Source: Segatella paludivivens DSM 17968 = JCM 13650 (GTDB taxonomy: Bacteria > Bacteroidota > Bacteroidia > Bacteroidales > Bacteroidaceae). Taken from it: a DNA stretch of 38,715 bases. Shown in pieces: positions 1 through 6,640 of the stretch. How positions within the stretch are numbered: position 1 is the first letter of the stretch; each line of letters starts with the position of its first letter. Under the pieces are notes generated by a model that ran no database searches, had not been told where the DNA came from, and was given only the letters and a program-made list of their open reading frames with translations. The stretch is from NCBI RefSeq assembly GCF_000373185.1, contig NZ_KB890648.1, forward strand, positions 844 through 39,558, read 5' to 3'. The position numbers and the translations under genes are program-made.

Positions 1-153
1 GGGATTGATCTCGCTGAATCCGATACTGTCCCGTCCCAGATACTCACACAGGGAACGGATTGAGTTACTGTACAGGTTGGCCGTGGAAAAACGCCCGTCT
101 CGTTTAAGGTCATACACGCAGTTCAATGCGAATGATGAAAATGATAATTGCAT
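1..153 (-). CDS. Tyrosine recombinase/integrase, N-terminal fragment cut by window edge
   Basis: The first 51 residues of a leftward gene are visible, starting MQLSFSSFALNCVYDLKRDG and continuing through FSTANLYSNSIRSLCEYLGR. This resembles the N-terminal SAM-like (core-binding) domain of Bacteroidota tyrosine recombinases, in which a short helical segment containing a 'TA..Y..S/A..SL..F/Y.G' pattern precedes the catalytic domain. The catalytic domain (R-H-R-Y) lies outside the window, so the class rests on this resemblance only. A hand count gives about 47% G+C here, richer than the AT-rich flank, which fits an acquired element. The ATG at 153 is supported by a good promoter at 181-211. Confidence 0.6.
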   Translation of the reverse strand, partial: MQLSFSSFALNCVYDLKRDGRFSTANLYSNSIRSLCEYLGRDSIGFSEINP

Positions 154-180
154 CTAAAAATAAGTTTAAAAATTCAGACA

Positions 181-211
181 CAAAGTTACAACACCAAAGA
201 CGATTCACAAA
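181..211 (-). promoter_or_regulatory. Promoter for the integrase-like gene
   Basis: Read on the minus strand, TTTG (211-208) is followed after 19 bases by TAACTTTG (188-181). This is an exact match to the Bacteroidota -33 TTTG / -7 TAnnTTTG arrangement. The expected start of transcription is near 174, about 20 bases before the ATG at 153. Confidence 0.6.
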
Positions 212-400
212 GGCGATGGCATTAAAAAACATGAATGATATATTGATAGGAAACTGGTATCAATCTGTCTGAAACTCTCACCTGTCAATAGCTAATGGAT
301 GACGGTAGACAAAATAAAGGATAAAGAAAGAAATAATACAAGTAAGATATATGTTTTTCATACTAGTAAGATGCAGGTATTTGCGAAACAAAAATAAAAA

Positions 401-435
401 AGTGGTAACAAATTTATAGTTACCACTCTTTTTAA
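401..435. terminator. Bidirectional rho-independent terminator
   Basis: AGTGGTAAC (401-409) and GTTACCACT (419-427) form a perfect 9-bp stem with a 9-base loop. T-rich tracts follow on both strands (CTTTTT on plus; TTTTTATTTTTG on minus). It lies downstream of the leftward sigma-factor operon and separates it from the integrase-like gene. Confidence 0.75.
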
Positions 436-530
436 AAGTTAAAAAATCAATTTTACTATTCTGTTCAAACATCAAACATTTATTTCAAAGTTAATTAGAA
501 ATCTATTTAATCATATTAACAGACAAGGAT

Positions 531-1043
531 TTAATCACTAAACTTAAAATTAGGTCTTCCGAAAACGCCTTTATTTCCGAATCCACTTTGACGTTTAATC
601 ATTTCTATCTTCATCTTTCCGGCATCATTCTTCTCAACCTGATAAATTTTCATTATCTGTTTCGGTGTCAAGAATTTGTGGAACTTTGCATAATACTTCT
701 CACGAATATCCAATATTTTATGGCTTTGTGCAAAGTTATCCTGAATCATCTGATCTATCTCGGCATCAGTTTTTGCATTGATATCCATCCCCATGTGCTT
801 AGGTTTCATAACTCGACAGTCCATTTTTTCTTTCAGATATTGAGAATATACAGGAATAAACTTTGCAGAAGTTGCATCATCAAGCATTAAAGTCTGCACC
901 ATTTTTTCAGTACGTTTCTGTATAATCTGCTCCTCTGTAAGATGTGTTCTTTCTTTACCATTCTGCGCTACCTGAGCGTTAACTGTTATACTACCGCTTA
1001 ACATCATAACGGCAATCATAACCATAAATAAATACTTTTTCAT
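531..1043 (-). CDS. Periplasmic Spy/CpxP-like protein (LTxxQ motif), sigma operon member
   Basis: This 170-residue protein has a classical signal peptide (MKKYLFMVMIAVMMLS ... VNAQ, cleavage near residue 24), so it should be periplasmic. The mature part is helical and charged. It has an LTEEQ near residue 35 and an LTPKQ near residue 128, the kind of LTxxQ motif found in the Spy/CpxP family of envelope-stress chaperones. It ends in a basic, glycine-containing tail (QSGFGNKGVFGR). It is the third gene of a leftward sigma / membrane protein / periplasmic protein operon, 26 bases after the preceding stop. That position suggests it is an output or a modulator of an envelope-stress sigma system. 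The family call rests on the motif and setting and is moderately sure. Confidence 0.6.
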   Translation of the reverse strand: MKKYLFMVMIAVMMLSGSITVNAQVAQNGKERTHLTEEQIIQKRTEKMVQTLMLDDATSAKFIPVYSQYLKEKMDCRVMKPKHMGMDINAKTDAEIDQMIQDNFAQSHKILDIREKYYAKFHKFLTPKQIMKIYQVEKNDAGKMKIEMIKRQSGFGNKGVFGRPNFKFSD

Positions 1044-1069
1044 TGTCTTTGTATTTTAATTGTTAAACA

Positions 1070-1561
1070 CTAATTTAAGAATTCATCATTGTCGGCCATT
1101 GAAGTTAGTGATTTTAAATCTTCATCCGATAGTTGTTCTATCCACTCTTCGTTTGGAGTATTTCTATCTGATTGAATTACAGAAGTTGTATATGTCCGTT
1201 TTCTATCACTAATTTGCAACTCACCATTCGCCCCTACTCTATCTTTATTTTCCTTTGTTGACGAATATGTGGGAATATCCGTAGAATGAACTGTTGAAGT
1301 TTTGCCTTTTGCAGTATCAGTCTTTGCAAGTTTTTGCTGTTGAGGCTGTGCAATGTCATTGCCAATCGGAAAGAAAACGAATCCACTAAATACAGCTGCT
1401 GCAGCAAGTAAGGTGATAACGGCTATCTTCATTCTCCTATGCTTACGAATATCCCTTTCAGCAGTAAGAAGAATTTTTTTCTGCATTTCATCAAAGAAAC
1501 CTTCAGGTGTAAAATACGGAGTATTCTTACCTATTTTATCAAAGTCAAAGTTTTTTTCCAT
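1070..1561 (-). CDS. Putative membrane anti-sigma factor-like protein
   Basis: This is a 163-residue protein with a cytoplasmic N-terminus (about residues 1-42, including YFTPEGFFDEMQKKIL), one transmembrane helix (about 44-66, IAVITLLAAAAVFSGFVFF), and a Ser/Thr/Lys-rich periplasmic C-terminal part. 'TPEGFFD.....I' near the start is common in small proteins encoded next to ECF sigma factors in Bacteroidota. The ATG begins one base after the TAA of the upstream sigma gene, so the two are probably translationally coupled. The single-helix topology and gene order fit a sigma-binding inner-membrane regulator. No zinc-binding anti-sigma (HxxxCxxC) motif is visible, so anti-sigma activity is inference. 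Confidence 0.55.
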   Translation of the reverse strand: MEKNFDFDKIGKNTPYFTPEGFFDEMQKKILLTAERDIRKHRRMKIAVITLLAAAAVFSGFVFFPIGNDIAQPQQQKLAKTDTAKGKTSTVHSTDIPTYSSTKENKDRVGANGELQISDRKRTYTTSVIQSDRNTPNEEWIEQLSDEDLKSLTSMADNDEFLN

Positions 1562-1562
1562 A

Positions 1563-2105
1563 TTATTCCTCCACCATATATTTTTTTATCTTCTCCTTTA
1601 TATAATGATAAGTCACTTTTAAAGTAGCAACTTTTGTATCCGTGACTTTACTTATTTGCTGATAATCCATTTCATCATAATAACGCAAATTAAAAATCAC
1701 ACGCTGTTTATCAGAAAGGCGCAATATGACCTCTTGAAATTTCACAGTCATCTTATCATCATAATCTATATAATCAGACGCTTTCAAACTGTCTATCAAT
1801 TCATCATGTACATTATCAGCCGACACTATTTTTATTTCCTTTTTATTCAAGAATCTTAAACTTTCATTCATTGCTATACGATAAATCCATGTACTTAGAG
1901 CACTATCACCACGAAAGCCATTCAATCCAAGGAATATTTTCACAAAGGTTTCTTGCATCACGTCTTCTGCATCTTCATGCACAACAACCATTCTACGTAT
2001 GAAGTAGTAAACTGGTTTTTGATATGCATCCAGCAAAATCCGGAACCCTCCTTCCTTGTCTGATTTGATCATACGATATATCGTTTCGTCTTTTGTCATA
2101 TACAT
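1563..2105 (-). CDS. ECF-type RNA polymerase sigma factor
   Basis: This 180-residue ECF sigma factor carries the two expected regions. Region 2 (about residues 20-95) includes EDAEDVMQETFVKIF and STWIYRIAMNESL, the core-binding and -10-recognition segments. Region 4 (about 120-178) includes LSDKQRVIFNLRYYDEMDYQQIS and the helix-turn-helix that reads the -35 element. An acidic, low-complexity linker joins them. It starts MYMTKDE; the second Met two codons later is an alternative start. It heads a leftward operon with a coupled membrane protein and a Spy-like periplasmic protein, which suggests control by envelope signals. Sequence and length are typical. Confidence 0.92.
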   Translation of the reverse strand: MYMTKDETIYRMIKSDKEGGFRILLDAYQKPVYYFIRRMVVVHEDAEDVMQETFVKIFLGLNGFRGDSALSTWIYRIAMNESLRFLNKKEIKIVSADNVHDELIDSLKASDYIDYDDKMTVKFQEVILRLSDKQRVIFNLRYYDEMDYQQISKVTDTKVATLKVTYHYIKEKIKKYMVEE

Positions 2106-2659
2106 TTGATGTTATCTTCTGACTATTTGAACCAGAAAAGGTCCAAAGGTTAATTTGAGACATAAAGCATTTATAAAATGTTAACTATCTATTGCATTAT
2201 AGTCATAGCATTAAGGTACTCAAGCGCATAAGCACTACATACTTTTCAAAATAGAAATATTGCAAAGTCGATTAACTGATAAACCGAGGGTTTAAAGTCT
2301 TTTTGAATGAATCTGAAGTTTCTGTAAATTTTTGAACAAGAAAAATCAGCTAACTTTTCATGACCATCGTATTTCTATATAGAAACATTTTCAATTTGTC
2401 TTTGATAAAGCTATTATTATATTTAATACAGATTTCCATTTCATCATAATAACACAATATTTAAAAGTCGCTTGTCGCTGTTTAATTTAAAGATTAAACT
2501 GAGTATACCATTGATATTCTGCAAAATTATTCAGCTAACTTAACTGCATACCTAAATAAAAATAAAATCACAGAGGACGTCATTACGCAAAAAAATCAAG
2601 AATGAATGCAATTTTTCAAATCATAATGCGTCTAAGGTATAGATTTTATTAAGAAACAG
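2106..2659. other. Divergent control region between two ECF sigma genes
   Basis: This 554-base AT-rich region separates two divergent ECF sigma genes and so should carry promoters in both directions. I found no clean TTTG / TAnnTTTG promoter; the nearest on the minus strand is TAACCTTTG near 2136-2144, one base too long in the spacer. ECF genes may instead use their own sigma. A perfect 14-bp palindrome lies at 2372-2385, and a small hairpin (TAAACC-GAG-GGTTTA, 2281-2295) is followed by a T-rich run. No credible gene was seen. Confidence 0.5.
2372..2385. promoter_or_regulatory. 14-bp perfect palindrome, candidate protein-binding site
   Basis: TTTCTATATAGAAA reads the same on both strands. 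It sits roughly midway between the two divergent sigma genes, a position where a dimeric regulator could act. A related half-site (ATAGAAA) occurs near 2250. The role is inference only; such AT-rich palindromes can also arise by chance. Confidence 0.25.
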
Positions 2660-3136
2660 ATGAATACGCTACAAACAGAATTTGCGCAAATTGTCAAAGA
2701 GAACAAAAGCACAATATATACCGTATGCTATATGTTCTCAAAAGACACAGCTGAAGTGAATGACCTTTTCCAAGAAGTGCTTGTAAACTTATGGAAAGGA
2801 ATGAGCTCCTTTAAAGGACAAAGTGATATACGTACATGGATATATCGCATAGCCCTAAACACTTGTATTTCAATGGACCGAAAGAAAAAGATAACAACCA
2901 TACCTCTAAGTATGGATGCTAATCTATTCCAAGATCAGGACGAAGACACCAAACAGGTGAAACTACTCCACAACAGAATCAACAAGTTGCAGCCTTTCGA
3001 CAAAGCGATAGTGTTGCTATGGCTTGAGAATATAAGTTACGACGAAATTGGTGAAATCGTGGGAATATCAACCAAGAACGTAGCGTCACGTCTTTTCAGA
3101 ATAAAGGAAAAATTAAGAAGTATGTCTAACGATTAA
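2660..3136 (+). CDS. ECF-type RNA polymerase sigma factor
   Basis: This 158-residue sigma factor has region 2 at about residues 12-80 (DLFQEVLVNLWKGMSSF, RTWIYRIALNTCIS) and region 4 at about 105-155 (LQPFDKAIVLLWLENISYDEIGEIVGIS, with a helix-turn-helix ending KNVASRLFRIKEKL). It is distinct in sequence from the sigma factor at 1563-2105 and transcribed away from it. A membrane protein gene follows 12 bases after the stop. The pair is a common Bacteroidota arrangement in which the second gene is thought to hold or release the sigma. The signal it responds to cannot be read from the sequence. Confidence 0.92.
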   Translation: MNTLQTEFAQIVKENKSTIYTVCYMFSKDTAEVNDLFQEVLVNLWKGMSSFKGQSDIRTWIYRIALNTCISMDRKKKITTIPLSMDANLFQDQDEDTKQVKLLHNRINKLQPFDKAIVLLWLENISYDEIGEIVGISTKNVASRLFRIKEKLRSMSND

Positions 3137-3148
3137 ACAGAATTCAAA

Positions 3149-3736
3149 ATGGATAAAGATAATAATATAGAAGAACTTGAAATGATGAAAAAACAACTTG
3201 AAGTATTAAAAGACAAGTTGGATAAAGAAACTATCATCAATGAACAGCTAATGCGCAAGGCTATGAAAGACAAGGTTTCGAAGTTGCATAAAGAAGCTAT
3301 TGTCATTGCTTGCGTGGCTCTTTTTGGAATACCATACTGTACATGGGTATTTTCATTTATGCACATGTCTGAGCTGTTTATTATTGTAACTGATATTTTC
3401 TTCGCTATCGCTATTGTATATACATACATCACACATAAAGGTCTAAAGGCCAATGATTTACTTAACGGCAACCTGATAGAAGTAAGCTATAAAATCACAA
3501 GAATGAGACATCTAGAATCAGCATGGCTTAGATTCAGCATACCGTTTATAATCTGTTGGTTTGCATGGTTCATATTTGAGCTAATGAAACAAAATGGAGA
3601 TGAAGCAAAAGGCATGGCTATTGGAGGAGTTGTTGGAGGCGTTATTGGTGGAATCATAGGTATTATGAAATATCGCAAGAGTAGAAAAAAGAGTCAAGAA
3701 ATATTGCTTCAGATAAAAGAACTTACAAGTAAATAA
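3149..3736 (+). CDS. Membrane protein paired with ECF sigma factor; coiled coil plus glycine-zipper helix
   Basis: This 195-residue protein has a charged N-terminal coiled coil (about residues 5-45: EELEMMKKQLEVLKDKLDKE). Four likely membrane helices follow: about 50-68 and 74-92 as a pair, 128-145, and a glycine-rich one at about 152-172 (AIGGVVGGVIGGIIGIM). The C-terminus is basic and cytoplasmic (KYRKSRKKSQEI). It lies 12 bases behind an ECF sigma gene and ends just before a terminator, so the two form a closed operon. The likely job is sequestration of the sigma at the membrane through the coiled coil. That is inferred from context; I do not recognise a named family. The glycine-zipper pattern suggests helix packing or oligomerisation. 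Confidence 0.55.
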   Translation: MDKDNNIEELEMMKKQLEVLKDKLDKETIINEQLMRKAMKDKVSKLHKEAIVIACVALFGIPYCTWVFSFMHMSELFIIVTDIFFAIAIVYTYITHKGLKANDLLNGNLIEVSYKITRMRHLESAWLRFSIPFIICWFAWFIFELMKQNGDEAKGMAIGGVVGGVIGGIIGIMKYRKSRKKSQEILLQIKELTSK

Positions 3737-3776
3737 TAGATCATCTAATGAATTTTACATCAGATTGATTTGAAAT

Positions 3777-3810
3777 ATCCGAGTTATACTATAGCTCGGA
3801 TGTTTTTTTT
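3777..3810 (+). terminator. Rho-independent terminator of sigma/membrane-protein operon
   Basis: ATCCGAG (3777-3783) pairs with CTCGGAT (3795-3801) around an 11-base loop, followed by G and eight T residues (3803-3810). It lies 41 bases after the membrane-protein stop. Confidence 0.85.
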
Positions 3811-3864
3811 ACTATACAAACTATATTTTTAAGCAACTGTACATTAAAATTAGTGATTTTTTGT

Positions 3865-3872
3865 TAACTTTG
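3865..3872 (+). promoter_or_regulatory. -7 promoter element (TAACTTTG)
   Basis: TAACTTTG is an exact TAnnTTTG element. The start of transcription would be near 3879, about 20 bases before the ATG at 3900. No TTTG is found at the expected -33 distance, so the promoter may be weak or need an activator. Confidence 0.5.
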
Positions 3873-3899
3873 TGCCTTAAAAAATAAACACGTATTTAG

Positions 3900-4724
3900 A
3901 TGAAAAAGGCAATTCTAACATTAGGCATACTACTGCTATCATATAGTAGTACTTTTGCACAAGAAAACAAAGTATTTAATCACATTGGTTTAGGTCTGGG
4001 AGTAGGAACAACTGGAATAACTATAGATATTGCCGCACCGGTTACAAAATATCTTGACGTACGTGCAGGAATGGACATAATGCCAAGTTTTAAATACGGA
4101 ACTTCATTAGATTTAAAAATAAGTGACACAGAACGTGAACAAGCTAAACTAGGAGGACATACAATACCAAACAGTGTTGACGTGGAGGGCAAGAACACTT
4201 CTGGAAGTTTTCATTTTATGCTTGACCTTTTTCCATTCAAAAGTTCAAGTTTTCATATTACCGCAGGAGCTTATATTGGCAATGATAAAATCATAAACGT
4301 ATATAACAAATATGATAAGGACTTAGCTGAAGTTGTTGCATACAATAACACTGTCGCATCCACCCCGCTTGCAAAGACACTTGGATTTAAACAAGTAGGT
4401 GTTCAACTTGGTGACTACCTGCTAGCTCCCTACCAGACATCTGAAGGTGGACATGTTGAAGCTAATATTAAGGTGACAAAATTTCGCCCTTATCTTGGAA
4501 TCGGTTTTGGAAGAGCTGTTCCGCAAAAGCACAGACTTGCACTACAGTTTGACCTAGGTGCACAGCTATGGGGTACTCCAAAAGTTTACATGATGGGCTT
4601 GAACGGAGAAAAAGAATTAACTGAAAAAGACGCAGATGGCAACGATGGCGGAGTAATCAAGACATTAAGTAAGATTACAGTTTATCCATGTATGACCCTA
4701 CGCCTAAACGGAAGAATATTTTAA
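3900..4724 (+). CDS. Outer-membrane beta-barrel-like secreted protein
   Basis: This 274-residue protein has a signal peptide (MKKAILTLGILLLSYSSTFAQ, cleavage near residue 21). The remainder alternates short amphipathic strands with polar turns (HIGLGLGVGTTGITIDIAAP, YLDVRAGMDIMPSF, SFHITAGAYIGND, FRPYLGIGFGRAV, RLALQFDLGAQLW). This is the usual look of small Bacteroidota outer-membrane barrels. A conserved-looking C-terminal strand ends in NGRIF, with the final aromatic residue typical of outer-membrane proteins. It has its own -7 element and is followed by a bidirectional hairpin, so it is probably monocistronic. No ligand or enzyme function can be assigned. Confidence 0.65.
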   Translation: MKKAILTLGILLLSYSSTFAQENKVFNHIGLGLGVGTTGITIDIAAPVTKYLDVRAGMDIMPSFKYGTSLDLKISDTEREQAKLGGHTIPNSVDVEGKNTSGSFHFMLDLFPFKSSSFHITAGAYIGNDKIINVYNKYDKDLAEVVAYNNTVASTPLAKTLGFKQVGVQLGDYLLAPYQTSEGGHVEANIKVTKFRPYLGIGFGRAVPQKHRLALQFDLGAQLWGTPKVYMMGLNGEKELTEKDADGNDGGVIKTLSKITVYPCMTLRLNGRIF

Positions 4725-4730
4725 TATAAA

Positions 4731-4765
4731 ATTCTCCACGACAACAATTTAGTGTCGTGGAGAAT
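4731..4765. terminator. Shared hairpin between convergent genes
   Basis: A 13-bp perfect inverted repeat (4731-4743 with 4753-4765, core TCCACGACA / TGTCGTGGA) lies between the convergent genes ending at 4724 and 4778. T-tracts are weak on both sides, so efficiency is uncertain, but stem strength and position fit a bidirectional terminator. Confidence 0.65.
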
Positions 4766-4777
4766 ATCGCTTCTTAT

Positions 4778-5551
4778 TTAATTTCTAGCCTTAACCAACA
4801 GGTTATCAGTATCAATATCGCCAGTACCATGTTCGCTCTTTTCAAGAACAGAGACATCGCCCTTGATAGTGATATCACCAGTACCCTGAAGATTAGCATT
4901 CACTTTACCACATTTATCCATATTGACGTCAATATCTCCTGTACCCTGTAAAGAAAGAACAGTATCCTTTACTTTATGGCAAGACGCTTTTACGTCACCT
5001 GTGCCTTGCAAGAAGATCTTTGCAGTGATAGCCTCTAAGCTCTTTACTTCGACATCTCCAGTACCTTTTACTCTTGTATCGAAATTATCACAGACAAGAT
5101 TATCAATATAAGCTCCACCAACGCCTGATAAATCAATTAACATATTATCTGTGTCAACTTTATTCGCATGGAAATCTGTTACACCCTTTACGCTGACAGC
5201 TACTAGATTAGGAGAACTTATATACACTTTCACTCCATCATTCTTACCTATGCCATTTAAGAACGAGCAGAGTTTAGTTTCAGTAGAAAAAACTAAAGCA
5301 TTACCTTTAAATTCCACTTTGATACCTTCTACTTGTTCCTTTGGTCCCTCTATGCGGACACTCAAAGTATCAGACTGCTTGAAATATATGTCACCGACAA
5401 TATCAGCCGAAACAGAATCAAAACTATGAGCCTTTACGACACGAGTTGTCTGCGGTCCTTCATTCCGTCTGCCTAAACTACAACTAGCGCTGCATGATGT
5501 TAATACCAACATAATGACAGCTGTAAATAACAATGATATAACTTTCTTCAT
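4778..5551 (-). CDS. DUF2807-type lipoprotein with GTGD repeats
   Basis: This is a 257-residue lipoprotein. The signal peptide ends in the lipobox LTSC, making Cys20 the lipidated residue. The mature part matches the head domain of the DUF2807 'auto-transporter adhesin' family, a right-handed beta-solenoid made of short strands and small-residue turns. Five GTGD motifs recur between about residue 163 and the C-terminus (GTGDVEV, GTGDVKA, GTGDIDV, GTGDITI, GTGDIDT), one per turn of the predicted solenoid. Opening strands such as SVSADIVGDIYFKQSD and LSVRIEGP also fit the family. It should be anchored in the outer membrane or facing the periplasm. The function of this family is not known. It runs alone toward the shared hairpin at 4731-4765. 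Confidence 0.8.
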   Translation of the reverse strand: MKKVISLLFTAVIMLVLTSCSASCSLGRRNEGPQTTRVVKAHSFDSVSADIVGDIYFKQSDTLSVRIEGPKEQVEGIKVEFKGNALVFSTETKLCSFLNGIGKNDGVKVYISSPNLVAVSVKGVTDFHANKVDTDNMLIDLSGVGGAYIDNLVCDNFDTRVKGTGDVEVKSLEAITAKIFLQGTGDVKASCHKVKDTVLSLQGTGDIDVNMDKCGKVNANLQGTGDITIKGDVSVLEKSEHGTGDIDTDNLLVKARN

Positions 5552-5636
5552 AACAAAACATTTTAATGATTTCTGAGTATAAGACGTAATATATGATAAA
5601 AATGTTGCAGAGATATCTGAAAATAAATAGATTTAT

Positions 5637-5667
5637 TTTGCACAATGCAAGTTTTAGTGTATCTTTG
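5637..5667 (+). promoter_or_regulatory. Promoter of the cysE-led operon
   Basis: TTTG (5637-5640), a 19-base spacer and TATCTTTG (5660-5667) make an exact Bacteroidota promoter. Transcription should start near 5674, about 22 bases before the ATG at 5696. A short inverted repeat TTGCA-CAA-TGCAA (5638-5650) overlaps the -33 element and could be a regulator site, but is short enough to be chance. Confidence 0.75.
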
Positions 5668-5695
5668 CACAAACAATATATATTGACACAAAAAG

Positions 5696-6640
5696 ATGAG
5701 TAAATGCAATCGGACTCATGTTCTGACACAGACCGTAAACGAGTTGTCGGAAACAGAGTCGCTAAAAGGTCTATTTCATCAGCATCGCGACGGTGATCCG
5801 TTACCTTCGGGCAAGGCGCTCGAGGAGATAATAGATTTATCACGAGCAATAATATTTCCTGGTTACTACGGGAAATCATCAGTAAATTCGAAAACTATTA
5901 AATATCACATTGGTGTCAATGTGGAAAGGCTTCAGAAACTGCTTACCGAGCAGATTCTTGCAGGTTTGTGCTTTGCAGATTGCGTAGAGGAAGAAGATGA
6001 CTACGATACACATTGCGAAAAGCGCAAAAAGGCAGAAGATTTGTCTGCAAAACTTATTTGCAAACTTCCAGAAATAAGAAAAACTTTAGCGACTGATGTC
6101 GTTGCAGCATACAATGGAGATCCAGCAGCGGAAAGCTTTGCAGAGATTATTGCTTGTTATCCTGTAATAAAAACTCTGACTAATTACCGAATTGCTCATG
6201 AACTATATGTAATGGAAGTGCCTCTTATTCCACGAATGATGACAGAAATGGCTCATTCAGAAACAGGAGTTGATATCCATCCGGGAGCACAAATAGGCAA
6301 ATACTTCACAATAGACCATGGCACTGGTGTGGTTATTGGAGCAACATGTATTATCGGTGACAACGTGAAACTTTATCAAGGAGTTACACTTGGTGCGAAG
6401 AGTTTTCCTATGGATGAAAGCGGAAATCCGATAAAGGGAGTTCCACGTCACCCGATTCTTGAAGACAACGTGATCGTTTATGCCAACGCTACTGTTCTTG
6501 GTAGAATTACAATTGGCAAGAGTTGCGTTATCGGTGCCAACACATGGGTTATGGAAGACATGAAACCCAAGACAAGAAAATACAAGAAGATTAAACAAGA
6601 TTTATTAGATATACAATATAACAATGGAACAGGAATTTGA
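5696..6640 (+). CDS. cysE: Serine O-acetyltransferase
   Basis: The enzyme transfers acetyl from acetyl-CoA to L-serine, giving O-acetylserine, the precursor of cysteine. The N-terminal 190 residues are helical, as in the long serine acetyltransferases of Bacteroidota (EpsC-like). From about residue 195 to 290 lies a left-handed beta-helix of hexapeptide repeats (IHPGAQIG, GVVIGATCIIG, NVKLYQGVTLG, RITIGKSCVIG). Asp207-His208 in the IDHGTG segment match the catalytic Asp/His area of the family. The 314-residue length suits this subgroup. The last 17 bases overlap the start of the RNA methyltransferase gene. A clear promoter stands upstream, so this gene heads the long rightward run. Confidence 0.92.
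   Translation: MSKCNRTHVLTQTVNELSETESLKGLFHQHRDGDPLPSGKALEEIIDLSRAIIFPGYYGKSSVNSKTIKYHIGVNVERLQKLLTEQILAGLCFADCVEEEDDYDTHCEKRKKAEDLSAKLICKLPEIRKTLATDVVAAYNGDPAAESFAEIIACYPVIKTLTNYRIAHELYVMEVPLIPRMMTEMAHSETGVDIHPGAQIGKYFTIDHGTGVVIGATCIIGDNVKLYQGVTLGAKSFPMDESGNPIKGVPRHPILEDNVIVYANATVLGRITIGKSCVIGANTWVMEDMKPKTRKYKKIKQDLLDIQYNNGTGI

Larger units (their letters stand above)
154..530. other. Intergenic region between integrase fragment and sigma-factor operon
   Basis: This AT-rich stretch holds the integrase promoter (181-211) and the strong hairpin at 401-435. I see no convincing gene: a 65-codon open frame on the minus strand runs through the hairpin and has no family features. No att-like repeat is visible, although only one side of any element is present. 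Confidence 0.6.

Noticed and set aside
278..475. Minus-strand 65-codon open frame left of the sigma operon
   Set aside because: It runs straight through the perfect terminator hairpin at 401-427, has low-complexity content and resembles no family.
5638..5650. TTGCA-CAA-TGCAA as a cysteine-responsive operator before cysE
   Set aside because: Five-base arms are too short to separate from chance, and no matching site was seen elsewhere.
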